DNA from: Clostridiaceae bacterium
Lineage (GTDB): Bacteria > Bacillota > Clostridia > Lachnospirales > Lachnospiraceae
DNA length: 64,000 nt
Direction of reading: 5' to 3'
Assembly (NCBI GenBank): GCA_902363735.1
Contig: CABJBA010000010.1
Coordinates: 62,001 to 126,000, forward strand
Positions within the stretch are counted from its first letter, which is position 1. Each line of letters begins with the position of its first letter. The notes beneath the pieces are model-generated. The model was not told the DNA's origin and ran no database searches. It saw only the letters and a list, made by a program, of their open reading frames with translations. This document shows, piece after piece, positions 35,708 through 46,293 of this stretch. The translations under genes and the position numbers were made by a program.

Positions 35708-37159
35708 CTATGATATATAGGTAAGAGGAATGCGCACTGTAAATGTGGCCCCCTCTCCTTCTTTGCTCTGAAGCTTAATGGCTCCCTGGTGCATCAGGAC
35801 AATTTTCTTGGTAATGGACAGTCCCAGGCCCGTACCGCCTGTTTCCCTGGATCTGGCCTTATCCACCCGGTAGAAACGCTCAAATACATGCTCCTGGAAT
35901 TCCTCCGGAATACCAATACCTGAATCAGCTACCTTCACATAGAAGAACTTATGGTCCGCATCGAGAGTCACTCTGACCCAGCCGCCTTCCACGTTGTACT
36001 TGATAGCATTTTCCATAAGATTGCTGAGAGCCAGGGACAGCTTCATCTCATCCACATCGGCTGTCACCTCCCGGATGCTTTCAAAGGTCAGCTCCACATT
36101 ACGCTTTCCGGCAATGGGCCGAAGCCGTTTTAATATCAGCTCCATCAGCCCGTTAATATTCACCTGGGCAATATTTAAGTTTCCTCCAGAGGTCTTATCT
36201 ATGCGGACAAGAGCCAAAAGGTCATCAATGATCTTACTCTCTCTTTCTATTTCATAGGAAATATCGCTCATAAATTCCCGATACAGTTCCATAGGGGCAT
36301 CCTCCAGCCCCATAAGGGAATCCGCCAGAACACGGATAGAAGTAATAGGGGTCTTCAGTTCATGTGATACGTTGGAAACAAATTCCTCCCTGGACTGGTC
36401 CACTGCCTTTAACTTCTTTAAAGTCAGATTAATAGAATCGGATATCTGCCTGGTTTCCTTATAAACCCTGGAACTGATGTCTTCATCCAGATTCCCTTCC
36501 GCCGCCCGGTCAAGCATACGCTGCAAGCCCTTAAAGGGCTTCATCACAAGGGCTGTCAGGAAAAACACCAGCAGAACCAATATAGAAAATATCATCAGGT
36601 GAAGAAACATTCCCTTTTCTGCTACATCTGAAATACGGTCAAGCAGGTCCTCAGTGGAAGCTGTGGCAATCATCACTCCGGCAATCTCCTTTTCCTCGCT
36701 GTTGGAATAAATAGGAATCGCCATGGCGGAATAGTGCTTTTCTGAGTTGTACTTGCTGCTGTTTTCCCCGTTAAAGCAGCGGATCACCTCTTCCGATACG
36801 TTGATTTTCCCCACGGAAAGAGAGAACGTGTCACTGATAATCTTGAAATTCCTGTTCACCACCACAATACGCCCGTTGAACATCCCTGCCTTTACGGACA
36901 TCTCATTCTCCAGAAGAGAATCCCTTGGCTCCATAGTCAGATATCCGGCCCTCGTCATCTTATTACTTAATATCCAGCACTGGTTCTGAACTTCCTGCAT
37001 TCTGGACTCAATAAGATTCTGCCGGTAAGTTCCCTCCATTACCTGCCCCTGAATCAGCACAGGCAGCATTCCCACTACTATGAAGATGAGAACCAGAGCA
37101 AGCCGTAAACTTATTGCATACCGGGGACGAAAGGCTTTTCCCTGCACTTCCAGATTCAT
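35708..37159 (-). CDS. Membrane sensor histidine kinase
   Basis: 483 residues from the ATG at 37159 (GGAGG ten bases upstream; a longer frame overlaps the DegV gene). Layout: membrane helix, extracellular domain of about 130 residues, second helix, HAMP, HisKA with SHELKTPITS, and HATPase with NLMENAIKYN, DSGIGIP and GTGLGLS. All catalytic motifs are intact. No response regulator gene is adjacent, so its partner must be encoded elsewhere. Confidence 0.93.
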   Translation of the reverse strand: MNLEVQGKAFRPRYAISLRLALVLIFIVVGMLPVLIQGQVMEGTYRQNLIESRMQEVQNQCWILSNKMTRAGYLTMEPRDSLLENEMSVKAGMFNGRIVVVNRNFKIISDTFSLSVGKINVSEEVIRCFNGENSSKYNSEKHYSAMAIPIYSNSEEKEIAGVMIATASTEDLLDRISDVAEKGMFLHLMIFSILVLLVFFLTALVMKPFKGLQRMLDRAAEGNLDEDISSRVYKETRQISDSINLTLKKLKAVDQSREEFVSNVSHELKTPITSIRVLADSLMGLEDAPMELYREFMSDISYEIERESKIIDDLLALVRIDKTSGGNLNIAQVNINGLMELILKRLRPIAGKRNVELTFESIREVTADVDEMKLSLALSNLMENAIKYNVEGGWVRVTLDADHKFFYVKVADSGIGIPEEFQEHVFERFYRVDKARSRETGGTGLGLSITKKIVLMHQGAIKLQSKEGEGATFTVRIPLTYIS

Positions 37160-37164
37160 TCCCG

Positions 37165-38031
37165 TTATACCTCCAGTTTTTTCGTACATGCAATTGCCAG
37201 TGCTCCGGGCCCGATGTGACAGGAAATGCTCAAGGAGAGATCATCCACATAGATTTCTTCTGCCTCTGGAAAAATAACTTCCAGTTCCTTTTTAAACTCT
37301 ATGGCAGCCTCAAGGCTGTTGCTGTGAGCAACTGCAATATTTATTTTACTTGCCGATGAGTCCCCAAAGCGCTCCTCCATGTCCTTTTTAGCAGCAGCCA
37401 CCATAATGGACTTGGCCTGTTTCATAGTTCTGGCTTTTGCAAAAGCATCAAGCTTTTCTCCCTGAATGGTAAGAACCGGCTTGATCCGTAAAAATGTGCC
37501 CAACAGGGCTGCCGCTGCAGTAATCCTTCCGCCCTTTTTCAAATATTCCAGGGTGTCCACAGTGATATAAATGGTAGAGTCCAGCTTCGTTTCTTCCAAA
37601 ATGTCTCTGATTTCCCCTGCGCTCATTCCGGATGCTGCCATTTTTGCAGCTTCCAAAACAGACTGCCTTTGAGTCACGGATATTCTTTGGTTATTGACAA
37701 CGAAAACCTTTCCGTCAAACTCCTCCGCCAGAATCATGGCCGTCTGACAAGAGCTGCTTAAGCCGCTGGACATGGGAACATGAACGATTTCATCGTATTT
37801 CTCCAACAGACTTTTCCATAAATCTATTAAATCAGCCGGAGAGGGCTGAGAAGTGGAAATATCCGCCCCTCCCTCCAGCCTGTTAAAAAACTCCTCTTGT
37901 GTCAGATTGATATCCTCAAAATATGTTTCCCCATCCATCATAAAAGGCATGGGAACCACATAAATCCCCGCCTCTTCACCCTGTTTCTGGGTGATTCCGC
38001 TGTTGCTGTCCGTAACAATTACTGCTTTCAT
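37165..38031 (-). CDS. DegV-family fatty-acid-binding protein
   Basis: 288 residues with the DegV opening VIVTDSNSGI and the later MSSGLSSSCQTA. DegV/FakB proteins hold a fatty acid for phosphorylation by FakA or carry it otherwise. It lies 12 bp downstream of the ABC exporter and 5 bp before the kinase gene, inside the long operon. Confidence 0.9.
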   Translation of the reverse strand: MKAVIVTDSNSGITQKQGEEAGIYVVPMPFMMDGETYFEDINLTQEEFFNRLEGGADISTSQPSPADLIDLWKSLLEKYDEIVHVPMSSGLSSSCQTAMILAEEFDGKVFVVNNQRISVTQRQSVLEAAKMAASGMSAGEIRDILEETKLDSTIYITVDTLEYLKKGGRITAAAALLGTFLRIKPVLTIQGEKLDAFAKARTMKQAKSIMVAAAKKDMEERFGDSSASKINIAVAHSNSLEAAIEFKKELEVIFPEAEEIYVDDLSLSISCHIGPGALAIACTKKLEV

Positions 38032-38043
38032 TTCTGTTCTCCT

Positions 38044-39825
38044 TTATTTCTGGTTCCCGGCATCTTCCTCTGTCTCATTGGCAGACGTATAAAGCTGATA
38101 ATACATGCCTCGCTTTTGAAGCAGTTCTTCATGATTTCCTTCTTCCACAATATTGCTTTCAGACAAAACCAGAATCCTGTCCGCATTTTGAATGGTGGAC
38201 AGGCGGTGGGCAATGGTAAGTGTAGTTCGCCCTACTGCCAGCCTGTCTAAAGACTGGGATACCAAATGCTCGCTTTCATTGTCCAGAGCAGAGGTTGCTT
38301 CATCAAGGATCAGCACCGGAGGATTTTTAAGAAATACTCTGGCAATGCTGATTCTCTGCTTCTGTCCTCCGGAAAGCTTTACGCCTCTCTCTCCCACATA
38401 AGTCTCATATCCATCTTTAAGCCCTGTAATAAATTCATGGGCTCCCGCCATCCTGGCTGCCTCCATCACGTCCTCTTTAGAGGCTCCGGGACGCCCATAT
38501 TCAATGTTTTCAAAAACAGTTCCTGAAAACAGGTAAACATCCTGCTGTACCACACCTACGGTACTGCGCAGGCTGTCTAAGGTCACATCTCTGATATCCT
38601 GGCCGTCAATGAGGATTTCCCCTTCTGTGGGGTCATAAAAACGGGGAATCAGGTTGCATAGAGTTGTCTTTCCGCCGCCCGAAGGGCCTACTAGGGCTAC
38701 TTTTTCTCCGGGCCTTATATCCAGGTCTATGTTAGCCAATACCGGATTGTGGTCATCAGGATATTCAAAGGATACATTCAGGAAAGAAATACTTCCCTTA
38801 ACATCAGAAAGAGGCTTTGCCCCCTCCTCGTCAAAAATATCCACATTGGCATCCATCAGCTCCATAAAACGCTCAATTCCCGTCATTCCCCTCTGGAACT
38901 GCTCCGCAAATTCAATAATCCTGCGAATGGTAGCCAAAAGAGTGGTTACATACAAAGTATAAGCCACTAAATCTCCAGGCTCAATAATCCCCTTTATCAT
39001 GAAAATACCACCGGCAACGATGACTACCACATACATAAGGCCGTCAAACATCCGGATTGTATTCTGGAAAGCAGCCATATATTTGTAGGTCTTGCGCTTG
39101 ATCTCCAGAAACTCTCTGTTATCTTTGTTAAATTTCTCAATCTCAATTTTTTCATTGGCAAAGGCACGGACTACCTTGTTTCCTAAAAGACTGTCCTCGA
39201 TTCTGGCATTCAGTTCTCCAATGTGGTTTCTCTGATGCTTAAATGCTTTTTTAACCTGAATATTAAAGTAGGTACAGGATATGGCCATAACCGGTATCAG
39301 CAGAAAAATAATCAGTGTCAGAGGCAGGTTGATTCTTGACAAGATTATAAAGGAAACTACTGTCTTTAAAAAGGCTATGAAAAATTCTTCCGGACAGTGG
39401 TGGGCAAATTCCGTCACGTCAAATAGATCACTGGTGATCCGGGACATGATCTGCCCCACCTTTGTATTGTTAAAATAATTATCCGATAATTTTTGCAGGT
39501 GGCCGAAGGCCTCCTCTCTCATATCCGTTTCAATGGCAGCACCCATCACATGCCCTGTATAGGCCATGTAAAAACTTGCCATACCGTCAATAATCCGGAG
39601 CCCAAAATACAGGGCTCCGATTCCGATAATCGTCCGTACCGTCAAAAGGCTTAAATCTTTTATTCCCTGATTGGTGATGTAGCGCAGAATCAGCGGCAAT
39701 GCCATTTCACAAATCGTGGTGAGGGACGCACAAAATAAGTCCATAACCATGATTTTCGTATATTTTTTATAATAGGGCAAAAAACGTTTCAGCAATGTGC
39801 CCGTTTTCATATCTTTCTCTTTCAT
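38044..39825 (-). CDS. ABC exporter, permease-ATPase fusion
   Basis: 593 residues: six-helix permease domain, then ATPase with Walker A GPSGGGKTT, signature LSGGQKQR and Walker B ILDEATSALD, all canonical, so it can work as a homodimer. MsbA/LmrA-like; lipid or drug cargo possible. It follows the unknown gene after 8 bp. Confidence 0.92.
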   Translation of the reverse strand: MKEKDMKTGTLLKRFLPYYKKYTKIMVMDLFCASLTTICEMALPLILRYITNQGIKDLSLLTVRTIIGIGALYFGLRIIDGMASFYMAYTGHVMGAAIETDMREEAFGHLQKLSDNYFNNTKVGQIMSRITSDLFDVTEFAHHCPEEFFIAFLKTVVSFIILSRINLPLTLIIFLLIPVMAISCTYFNIQVKKAFKHQRNHIGELNARIEDSLLGNKVVRAFANEKIEIEKFNKDNREFLEIKRKTYKYMAAFQNTIRMFDGLMYVVVIVAGGIFMIKGIIEPGDLVAYTLYVTTLLATIRRIIEFAEQFQRGMTGIERFMELMDANVDIFDEEGAKPLSDVKGSISFLNVSFEYPDDHNPVLANIDLDIRPGEKVALVGPSGGGKTTLCNLIPRFYDPTEGEILIDGQDIRDVTLDSLRSTVGVVQQDVYLFSGTVFENIEYGRPGASKEDVMEAARMAGAHEFITGLKDGYETYVGERGVKLSGGQKQRISIARVFLKNPPVLILDEATSALDNESEHLVSQSLDRLAVGRTTLTIAHRLSTIQNADRILVLSESNIVEEGNHEELLQKRGMYYQLYTSANETEEDAGNQK

Positions 39826-39833
39826 GAAATCCT

Positions 39834-41069
39834 CTATTCTGTAATCATAATATTTTTAATAAGCTCTAAAGCCCATTCCCTTTCCCCTGGCTTTCTGCTT
39901 ATAATTTTAATGTTCATGCGCTGTTCCCCATAAAGAACCTGAGCCGTCATTCCATAAAGAAGCTCCCCCTCCTTTTCCTCAGGCTTATAAAAGGCTGCTC
40001 TGCCCTTGGCTTCTCCTACGTCAAAATCCAGAAGCTCATCTGCCTCTCCCTCTTCAAACCATTTGTCTTTAAATTCTGCAGGACGTCCTTCAAATACAGC
40101 CGCATAAATGTAATAGTCATGACCCCCATATTTCTTCCCGTCATAATAGTGGTCCATGCAGCTCTTATCCGTTTCATCATACAGAAAATTTCCCGGAATC
40201 CCAAAGCTCATATTACCGATCTTTCTGTAAATCAGGTGCCTGCGGCATCCCACCGAAAACTCCTCAGGCATAGGAACCGCCTTTTTTAAATCCACTGGCT
40301 CATGGACATCCAAGCTGCATATCTCCAGATACTCCTTTTGAGGAAATGGTATCCCGGAATCCATGGACAAGGCTGTTTCCAGCATCTCAATAATAAGCTG
40401 GTTCACTGCTTTATCCTGGGGGCTTCTATCGGAAGGCATAAAATAACAGGACTGGTTTAGCAGCACCAACGCACTGTTCCTATAAAAAAGAGCATCTTTT
40501 TCCACTTCATTCCAAACAAAAAAATCCCTTGCAAAGGCCACACTCATACCAGACCCCAGCATCCCCTTTAACTCCTGAAAGGAAAATGACCGGATATGGG
40601 TGATCAGCCTTCCTGCCTGTCGGTCAGGAATGTAGTAGAGGGCGGGCCAGCAGAATGTGTATTCCTCATTATCCTCCCAGCCGGACACCAGCTCAATAAG
40701 CGCTGAAAACCATTGGTAAAAATACTTCTGCCTCATGGCAAGAAAATCCTTTTTTAGAAAATATCCGGTTCTGTCATCCACCTTCAGCTTCATCTTTTCT
40801 CTTTTAGCCAGCTGTTCCAGATAATCAATGACAGCCGCATGAAAGCCCGGCCCGGCAATATTGGTCTGACTCTCTCCCTGAAGCTTTTGTTTATTCCATT
40901 TCAGCCACACATAGCCCTCCGGGCATAATTGTATCAGCAAAAAACCATCCACCCGGAAGCACCTGTAGCCAATTTCCTTTGCCACTGTCTCCGCCATCTG
41001 GTAATTAAATTTGTTTCCGGAAAAAATTGTTCTTCTCGGCTCCAAAGAAAATTTGATTCGAATACTCAT
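39834..41069 (-). CDS. Conserved-looking protein of unknown function
   Basis: 411 residues, soluble, no signal or membrane segment. I do not recognise a domain. It is rich in aromatic residues (many Trp, Tyr, Phe) with a Cys/Arg-containing stretch near the middle (SVGCRRHLIYRK) and a C-terminal part resembling a small beta-barrel/helix end (MNIKIISRKPGE). The ATG at 41069 is preceded by AAGGGG. It leads the seven-gene operon to holA, so it is likely expressed under the same control as the ABC exporter and kinase. Confidence 0.75.
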   Translation of the reverse strand: MSIRIKFSLEPRRTIFSGNKFNYQMAETVAKEIGYRCFRVDGFLLIQLCPEGYVWLKWNKQKLQGESQTNIAGPGFHAAVIDYLEQLAKREKMKLKVDDRTGYFLKKDFLAMRQKYFYQWFSALIELVSGWEDNEEYTFCWPALYYIPDRQAGRLITHIRSFSFQELKGMLGSGMSVAFARDFFVWNEVEKDALFYRNSALVLLNQSCYFMPSDRSPQDKAVNQLIIEMLETALSMDSGIPFPQKEYLEICSLDVHEPVDLKKAVPMPEEFSVGCRRHLIYRKIGNMSFGIPGNFLYDETDKSCMDHYYDGKKYGGHDYYIYAAVFEGRPAEFKDKWFEEGEADELLDFDVGEAKGRAAFYKPEEKEGELLYGMTAQVLYGEQRMNIKIISRKPGEREWALELIKNIMITE

Positions 41070-41166
41070 CAACAACCCCTTCTAAATACACCTTTCTTTA
41101 TTCTATCGTATTTCTGCCGGAAATGGAAGTATAAAACCCACAGGGACAAATATTAATTTTTTCTGA

Positions 41167-41203
41167 TAAAATAAGGGCTCCGGCAAATCACCGGAAAGCC
41201 CTT
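41167..41203 (-). terminator. Terminator after gpmI
   Basis: AAGGGCTCCGG pairs with CCGG-AAGCCCTT with one bulge, followed by ATTTTAT on the minus strand. Confidence 0.7.
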
Positions 41204-41220
41204 ATTTAAATTTCTTAAAC

Positions 41221-42759
41221 TTATTTTACAAGTAATGATTTTCCTGTCATCTCTTTTGGCTGTTTCATCCCCATCAGTTCCATAAGGGTAGGTGCAATGT
41301 CTGCCAGACAGCCGCCCTCTCTCAGCTTTAAATCCGGGCCGGCGTTGACCAAAATAAACGGAACCGGGTTGGTAGTATGGGCTGTAAACGGCTCTCCTGT
41401 CTCATAATCCAGAAGCTGCTCTGCATTTCCATGATCGGCGCAGATAAAGAGAACGCCGTCCATATCTTTTACTGCCTCTACAGTTTTTCCTACGCAGGCA
41501 TCTACGGTTTCAATTGCCTTAATTGCTGCGGCCTCAATTCCCGTATGGCCTACCATATCTGGATTTGCAAAATTGACAATAACCACATCGTATTTTCCGG
41601 ACCGGATCGCCTCCTCCAGCTTGTCGCAGACGACAGGTGCGCTCATCTCCGGCTGAAGGTCATAGGTGGCAACCTTAGGCGACGGAACCAAAATCCTGTC
41701 TTCTCCAGGGTTGGGTTCCTCCACTCCTCCGTTAAAGAAAAAGGTTACATGGGCATATTTCTCTGTTTCAGCAATTCTGGCCTGGGTCTTTCCATTGTCC
41801 GCCAGAAATTGTCCCAGAGTATTTGTTATAGCTTCTTTTTTAAAGGCAACTATTTTATTATGAATGGTGCTGTCGTAATCCGTAAAGCATACATAAGTCA
41901 GCTTTATCCGCTCTCCTCTGTCAAATCCCTTGAATTCATCATCACAGAACGCTCTCGTCATCTCCCTGGCACGGTCCGGACGGAAGTTGAAAAAGATTAC
42001 AGAATCCTGATCCTTTACTGCTGCAACCGGCTTTCCGTCCTCTGTTACAACAAAAGGCTCCACAAATTCGTCGTATACCGCTGCATCATAGGAAGTCTGG
42101 ATTCCGGAAAGCGCTGATTTCGCCTGCTTTCCTTCTCCCTTTGCCAGGGCATTGTAAGCACGTTCTACACGATCCCAGCGGTTGTCTCTGTCCATGGCAT
42201 AATAGCGTCCCATAACGGAAGCAACCTTTCCTACACCGATTTCCTGCATCTTTTCTTCCAATTCCCCCACAAACCCCTTACCGGAAGCCGGAGGTGTGTC
42301 ACGTCCGTCTAAAAAGCAGTGGACATAAACCTTTTCCAGACCGCTTCTCTTTGCCAGCTCCAGAAGTCCGTAAATATGGGTATTATGGCTGTGAACACCG
42401 CCGTCAGATACCAACCCCCACATATGAAGGGCGGAATCGTTCTTTTTGCAGTTCTCCACTGCCTCTAAAAATGCCGGAACCTCAAAGAAATCTCCGTCTG
42501 CTATGGATTTTGTGATCCTGGTAAGCTCCTGGTACACGATACGTCCTGCACCCATGTTCAAATGTCCTACCTCAGAATTTCCCATCTGTCCGTCGGGAAG
42601 TCCTACTGCCAGACCGCTGGCATTACCCTTTACAAAAGGACACTGATTCATAAGCTGATCCATGACCGGGGTCTTTCCTTCACAAACAGCGTTATGGTCA
42701 CAGTTGTCATTTAATCCGTAACCATCAAGTATCATCAATACAACCGGCTTTTTACTCAT
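41221..42759 (-). CDS. gpmI: 2,3-bisphosphoglycerate-independent phosphoglycerate mutase
   Basis: 512 residues, alkaline-phosphatase superfamily; interconverts 3- and 2-phosphoglycerate with two Mn ions. The phospho-serine is Ser62 in QMGNSEVGH; metal motifs LDGYG at the N-terminus and CADHGNAE near the C-terminus are intact. A terminator lies between tpiA and this gene, so it probably has its own promoter although it sits at the end of the glycolysis cluster. Confidence 0.96.
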   Translation of the reverse strand: MSKKPVVLMILDGYGLNDNCDHNAVCEGKTPVMDQLMNQCPFVKGNASGLAVGLPDGQMGNSEVGHLNMGAGRIVYQELTRITKSIADGDFFEVPAFLEAVENCKKNDSALHMWGLVSDGGVHSHNTHIYGLLELAKRSGLEKVYVHCFLDGRDTPPASGKGFVGELEEKMQEIGVGKVASVMGRYYAMDRDNRWDRVERAYNALAKGEGKQAKSALSGIQTSYDAAVYDEFVEPFVVTEDGKPVAAVKDQDSVIFFNFRPDRAREMTRAFCDDEFKGFDRGERIKLTYVCFTDYDSTIHNKIVAFKKEAITNTLGQFLADNGKTQARIAETEKYAHVTFFFNGGVEEPNPGEDRILVPSPKVATYDLQPEMSAPVVCDKLEEAIRSGKYDVVIVNFANPDMVGHTGIEAAAIKAIETVDACVGKTVEAVKDMDGVLFICADHGNAEQLLDYETGEPFTAHTTNPVPFILVNAGPDLKLREGGCLADIAPTLMELMGMKQPKEMTGKSLLVK

Positions 42760-42879
42760 AGCTGATTCTCCTTTTCTTTATGTTCATTCTATCATCGTGT
42801 GATCCTTATATCTTATTTATTATTGCCTTACAACACTATATTCTACACGATTTATCCTTTTCCCGCAACCTGTGAATAG

Positions 42880-42918
42880 AAAAAAGCTGCCTCCCCATAA
42901 ATACAGCAAGAAGGCAGC
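42880..42918 (-). terminator. Terminator after tpiA
   Basis: GCTGCCT pairs with AGGCAGC; read on the minus strand the stem is followed by six T. Confidence 0.8.
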
Positions 42919-42929
42919 ATCGTTGATTT

Positions 42930-43682
42930 TTATTTATTATAATTTACAATGGTGCCGAACTCCGGCTTTAAAGAGGCTCCGCCAACCAGGCCGCCATCAA
43001 TATCCGGCTGTGCAAAAAGCTCCGGTGCGCTTGAAGCCGAAACAGAACCGCCGTACTGAATGCGGACAGCATCTGAAGTGACTTCATCATAGATTTCTGC
43101 CATACACACACGGATAGCAGCACAAACCTCCTGTGCCTGCTCCGTTGTTGCCACCTTTCCTGTACCAATTGCCCAGATCGGCTCATAAGCAATAACAGCT
43201 TCTGCCGCCTGTTCAGAAGTAACATTTAAGAAGGCAATCTTAATCTGCTGGCGTATCCAGTCAAGAGTAATTCCCTGCTCTCTCTGAGTCAAAGACTCTC
43301 CGCAGCAGACAATTGGAGTGATACCGTATTCAAAAGCCTTAAGTACCTTTTTGTTTACGGTTTCATTCGTCTCTGCAAAATACTCTCTTCTTTCAGAATG
43401 GCCGATTACCACATACTTAACCCCTGCATCTTTTAACATAGCCGGAGAAATTTCGCCGGTATAGGCTCCTTTATCCTCATAATACATGTTTTCTGCACCG
43501 ATGTTGATGTTGGAACCTTTAGCAGCTTCCATAGCCGGTATAATATCAATGGCAGGAACACAGAAAATAACATCCACCTCATCATTTGCTACTAAAGGCT
43601 TTAATGTATTGACAAGCTCCACTGCTTCTGTTGGAGTCATATTCATCTTCCAGTTTCCTGCTATAATTTTCCTTCTGGACAT
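42930..43682 (-). CDS. tpiA: Triosephosphate isomerase
   Basis: 250 residues, normal length. Catalytic residues visible: Lys12 (GNWKMN), His95 (GHSERR) and Glu167 ([12 protein letters not shown]). Interconverts dihydroxyacetone phosphate and glyceraldehyde 3-phosphate. Third gene of the gap-pgk-tpiA run. Confidence 0.97.
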   Translation of the reverse strand: MSRRKIIAGNWKMNMTPTEAVELVNTLKPLVANDEVDVIFCVPAIDIIPAMEAAKGSNINIGAENMYYEDKGAYTGEISPAMLKDAGVKYVVIGHSERREYFAETNETVNKKVLKAFEYGITPIVCCGESLTQREQGITLDWIRQQIKIAFLNVTSEQAAEAVIAYEPIWAIGTGKVATTEQAQEVCAAIRVCMAEIYDEVTSDAVRIQYGGSVSASSAPELFAQPDIDGGLVGGASLKPEFGTIVNYNK

Positions 43683-43750
43683 ACTTCTTCCTTCCTTTCC
43701 CTGACTGTATGGCCCGGAAAGAGACAGTCTGTCCAGGCCTGCACTATGTT

Positions 43751-44962
43751 TTATTTATTATCTGCTGCTGCAACTCCCGGAAGCTCCTTGCCCTCTAAAA
43801 ATTCAAGAGAAGCTCCGCCTCCTGTTGAGATATGAGTCATCTTGTCAGCAAAGCCAAGTCTCTTCACCGCATTAACAGAATCACCGCCGCCGATTACTGT
43901 TGTGGCATCAGAAAGGGCTGCAACTGAACGGCATACCTCCAGAGTTCCTTCTGCGAAGTTAGAAAATTCAAATACGCCCATAGGCCCGTTCCATACAACG
44001 GTCTTGGCATCCTTTAATGCGTCCTTAAAAAGGGTAATGGTCTTCGGCCCGATATCAAATCCTGACCAGCCCTCATCAATGTTTTCCACAACTTTACGCT
44101 CTGTATCGTTGGAAAACTCCTTGCCTTCCACATTGTCCACCGGAAGCAGCAGCTTTACACCCTTGGCTTCGGCTTTTTTGATCATTTCCAAAGCGTAATC
44201 CACCTTATCTTCCTCGCATAAGGAATTTCCGATCTCTTTGCCCTGTGCTTTTGCAAAAGTATAAGCCATTCCGCCGCCGATGATCAGAGTGTCCACCTTA
44301 TCAAGAAGGTTGTTGATTACGTTGATCTTATCGGAAACCTTTGCTCCGCCAAGGATTGCCACAAAAGGGCGCACCGGATTTTCCACTGCCTGGCCTAAGA
44401 ATTTAATCTCCTTTTCCATCAGATATCCGACAACATTGACATCAGCATGTTTTGCAACGCCTACATTGGAGCAGTGAGATCTGTGAGCAGTACCAAAAGC
44501 ATCATTAACAAAAATTCCGTCGCAGAGGGAAGCCAGCTCTTTGGCATATGTTTCTGCATCTTCATCCTTGCCGTACTTTGTCTCCTCAGCTCTATAGCGG
44601 GTGTTCTGAAGCAGAAGCACTTCCCCGGCCTTTAAATCTTCAGCCAGTTTTACAGTATCCGGGCCCGTTACTTTAGGATCATCCGCAAACTTCACTTCCA
44701 CACCAAGTCTCTCGCTTAAAGCGGGGGCAACAGGTGCAAGGGATAATTCAGGAAGAGGCTCACCCTTTGGTTTTCCCAAATGAGAACAGAGAATCACCTT
44801 TGCGCCCTGATCCAGTAATTTCTTAATGGTAGGAATAGCTCCGTCAATACGGTTGTAATTCTGGATTACGCCCTCCTTTAAAGGTACGTTAAAGTCACAT
44901 CTTACTAAAACTCTCTTTCCCTGCAATCCTGTTAAATCATCAACTGTTTTCTTATTCAGCAT
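43751..44962 (-). CDS. pgk: Phosphoglycerate kinase
   Basis: 403 residues. N-terminal [12 protein letters not shown] and C-terminal GGGDSVNAV are the substrate- and nucleotide-site motifs. Makes ATP from 1,3-bisphosphoglycerate. A terminator (45006-45036) lies between gap and pgk, so part of the gap transcript is probably ended there. Confidence 0.97.
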   Translation of the reverse strand: MLNKKTVDDLTGLQGKRVLVRCDFNVPLKEGVIQNYNRIDGAIPTIKKLLDQGAKVILCSHLGKPKGEPLPELSLAPVAPALSERLGVEVKFADDPKVTGPDTVKLAEDLKAGEVLLLQNTRYRAEETKYGKDEDAETYAKELASLCDGIFVNDAFGTAHRSHCSNVGVAKHADVNVVGYLMEKEIKFLGQAVENPVRPFVAILGGAKVSDKINVINNLLDKVDTLIIGGGMAYTFAKAQGKEIGNSLCEEDKVDYALEMIKKAEAKGVKLLLPVDNVEGKEFSNDTERKVVENIDEGWSGFDIGPKTITLFKDALKDAKTVVWNGPMGVFEFSNFAEGTLEVCRSVAALSDATTVIGGGDSVNAVKRLGFADKMTHISTGGGASLEFLEGKELPGVAAADNK

Positions 44963-45005
44963 GTCTGTATGCTCCTTTCAGGTATACTGTTATTTCTTTT
45001 CAACA

Positions 45006-45036
45006 TAAAAGGGCCCGGTCCATAACGACCGGACCC
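45006..45036 (-). terminator. Terminator after gap
   Basis: GGGTCCGGTC pairs with GACCGGGCCC across GTTAT with one mismatch; TTTT follows on the minus strand. It may reduce read-through into pgk. Confidence 0.75.
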
Positions 45037-45046
45037 TGGTGGATCA

Positions 45047-46078
45047 TTAGCCTAATTCAGCAAAGTACTTAATTGTACGTACCATCTGGCTTGTATAAGA
45101 GTTCTCATTATCATACCATGCAATAACCTGAACCTGATATAAGTCATCGCCAACCTTAGATACCATAGTCTGAGTGGCATCGAAGATAGAACCGAATCTT
45201 GTACCGATGATATCAGAAGAAACGATCTCATCTGTGTTGTAGCCGAAGGATTCGCTTGCTGCTGCCTTCATAGCTTCATTGATGCCGTCCTTGGTCACAT
45301 CAGCACCCTTAACAACTGCTGTTAAGATGGTTGTGGAGCCTGTAGGAACCGGTACACGCTGTGCGGAACCGATCAGCTTACCGCTCAGTTCCGGAATAAC
45401 CAGACCGATTGCCTTAGCTGCTCCGGTAGAGTTTGGAACGATGTTTGCAGCGCCTGCTCTTGCTCTTCTTAAGTCGCCTTTTCTGTGTGGGCCGTCAAGA
45501 ATCATCTGATCGCCTGTGTAAGCATGGATGGTGCTCATGATACCGGACTGAAGAGGTGCGTAATCGTTAAGAGCCTTAGCCATAGGAGCAAGGCAGTTAG
45601 TTGTACAGGAAGCTGCGGAGATGATTGTATCATCTGCAGTCAGGACATTCTCATTTACACCGTAAACAATGGTAGGAAGATCATTTCCAGCCGGAGCGGA
45701 AATAACAACTTTCTTAGCGCCTGCATCGATATGAGCCTGAGCCTTGTCCTTAGCGCAGTAAAATCCGGTACACTCAAGAACTACATCAACTCCGATTTCT
45801 CCCCATGGAAGATTTGCAGCCTTTGCTTCAGCATAAATCTTAATGGTCTTTCCGTCTACAGTAATGGAATCCTGACCAGCTTCAACTGTATGAGCGGCCT
45901 CACCGTAGTATCCGGCATAACCTCCCTGAGCAGTATCATATTTTAATAAGTGTGCCAGCATTGCTGGATCTGTTAAATCGTTAATTGCAACTACATCGTA
46001 GCCTTCTGCACCAAACATCTGTCTGAATGCGAGGCGTCCAATACGTCCGAAACCGTTAATCGCTACTTTTACTGCCAT
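45047..46078 (-). CDS. gap: Glyceraldehyde-3-phosphate dehydrogenase
   Basis: 343 residues. NAD-binding GFGRIGRL at the N-terminus and catalytic Cys158 in SCTTNCLAP. Oxidises glyceraldehyde 3-phosphate with NAD and phosphate. Asp34 in the INDLTD stretch favours NAD over NADP. First gene of the cluster, with a good promoter and a Rex-like site just after the transcription start. Confidence 0.97.
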   Translation of the reverse strand: MAVKVAINGFGRIGRLAFRQMFGAEGYDVVAINDLTDPAMLAHLLKYDTAQGGYAGYYGEAAHTVEAGQDSITVDGKTIKIYAEAKAANLPWGEIGVDVVLECTGFYCAKDKAQAHIDAGAKKVVISAPAGNDLPTIVYGVNENVLTADDTIISAASCTTNCLAPMAKALNDYAPLQSGIMSTIHAYTGDQMILDGPHRKGDLRRARAGAANIVPNSTGAAKAIGLVIPELSGKLIGSAQRVPVPTGSTTILTAVVKGADVTKDGINEAMKAAASESFGYNTDEIVSSDIIGTRFGSIFDATQTMVSKVGDDLYQVQVIAWYDNENSYTSQMVRTIKYFAELG

Positions 46079-46112
46079 AATTCATTCCTCCTAAAGAATA
46101 AAATTAATTTGA

Positions 46113-46130
46113 TCGTTAAATATTAATCAA
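46113..46130. promoter_or_regulatory. Candidate Rex operator at gap
   Basis: TCGTTAAATATTAATCAA matches TTGTTAA-N4-TTAACAA at 11 of 14 fixed positions. It covers roughly +3 to +20 of the predicted gap transcript; a rex gene lies at 56.0 kb. Confidence 0.4.
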
Positions 46131-46139
46131 CTACTCTTC

Positions 46140-46168
46140 ATTCTACCTAATTTACTGGTAAATAGCAA
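46140..46168 (-). promoter_or_regulatory. Promoter of the gap gene
   Basis: Minus strand TTGCTA (46168-46163), 17-bp spacer, TAGAAT (46145-46140). AGGAGG precedes the ATG. Confidence 0.7.
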
Positions 46169-46293
46169 GTCCTTTTTTTAATTTCCCAGGAAATCTTTCC
46201 CTTAACATGCGATTGCTTTTCCTCCTCCCATTGATTATAATGAACTTAACTTTATGCCTGAGCCATGTAAAACTGATATAGAAAGGAAATATT

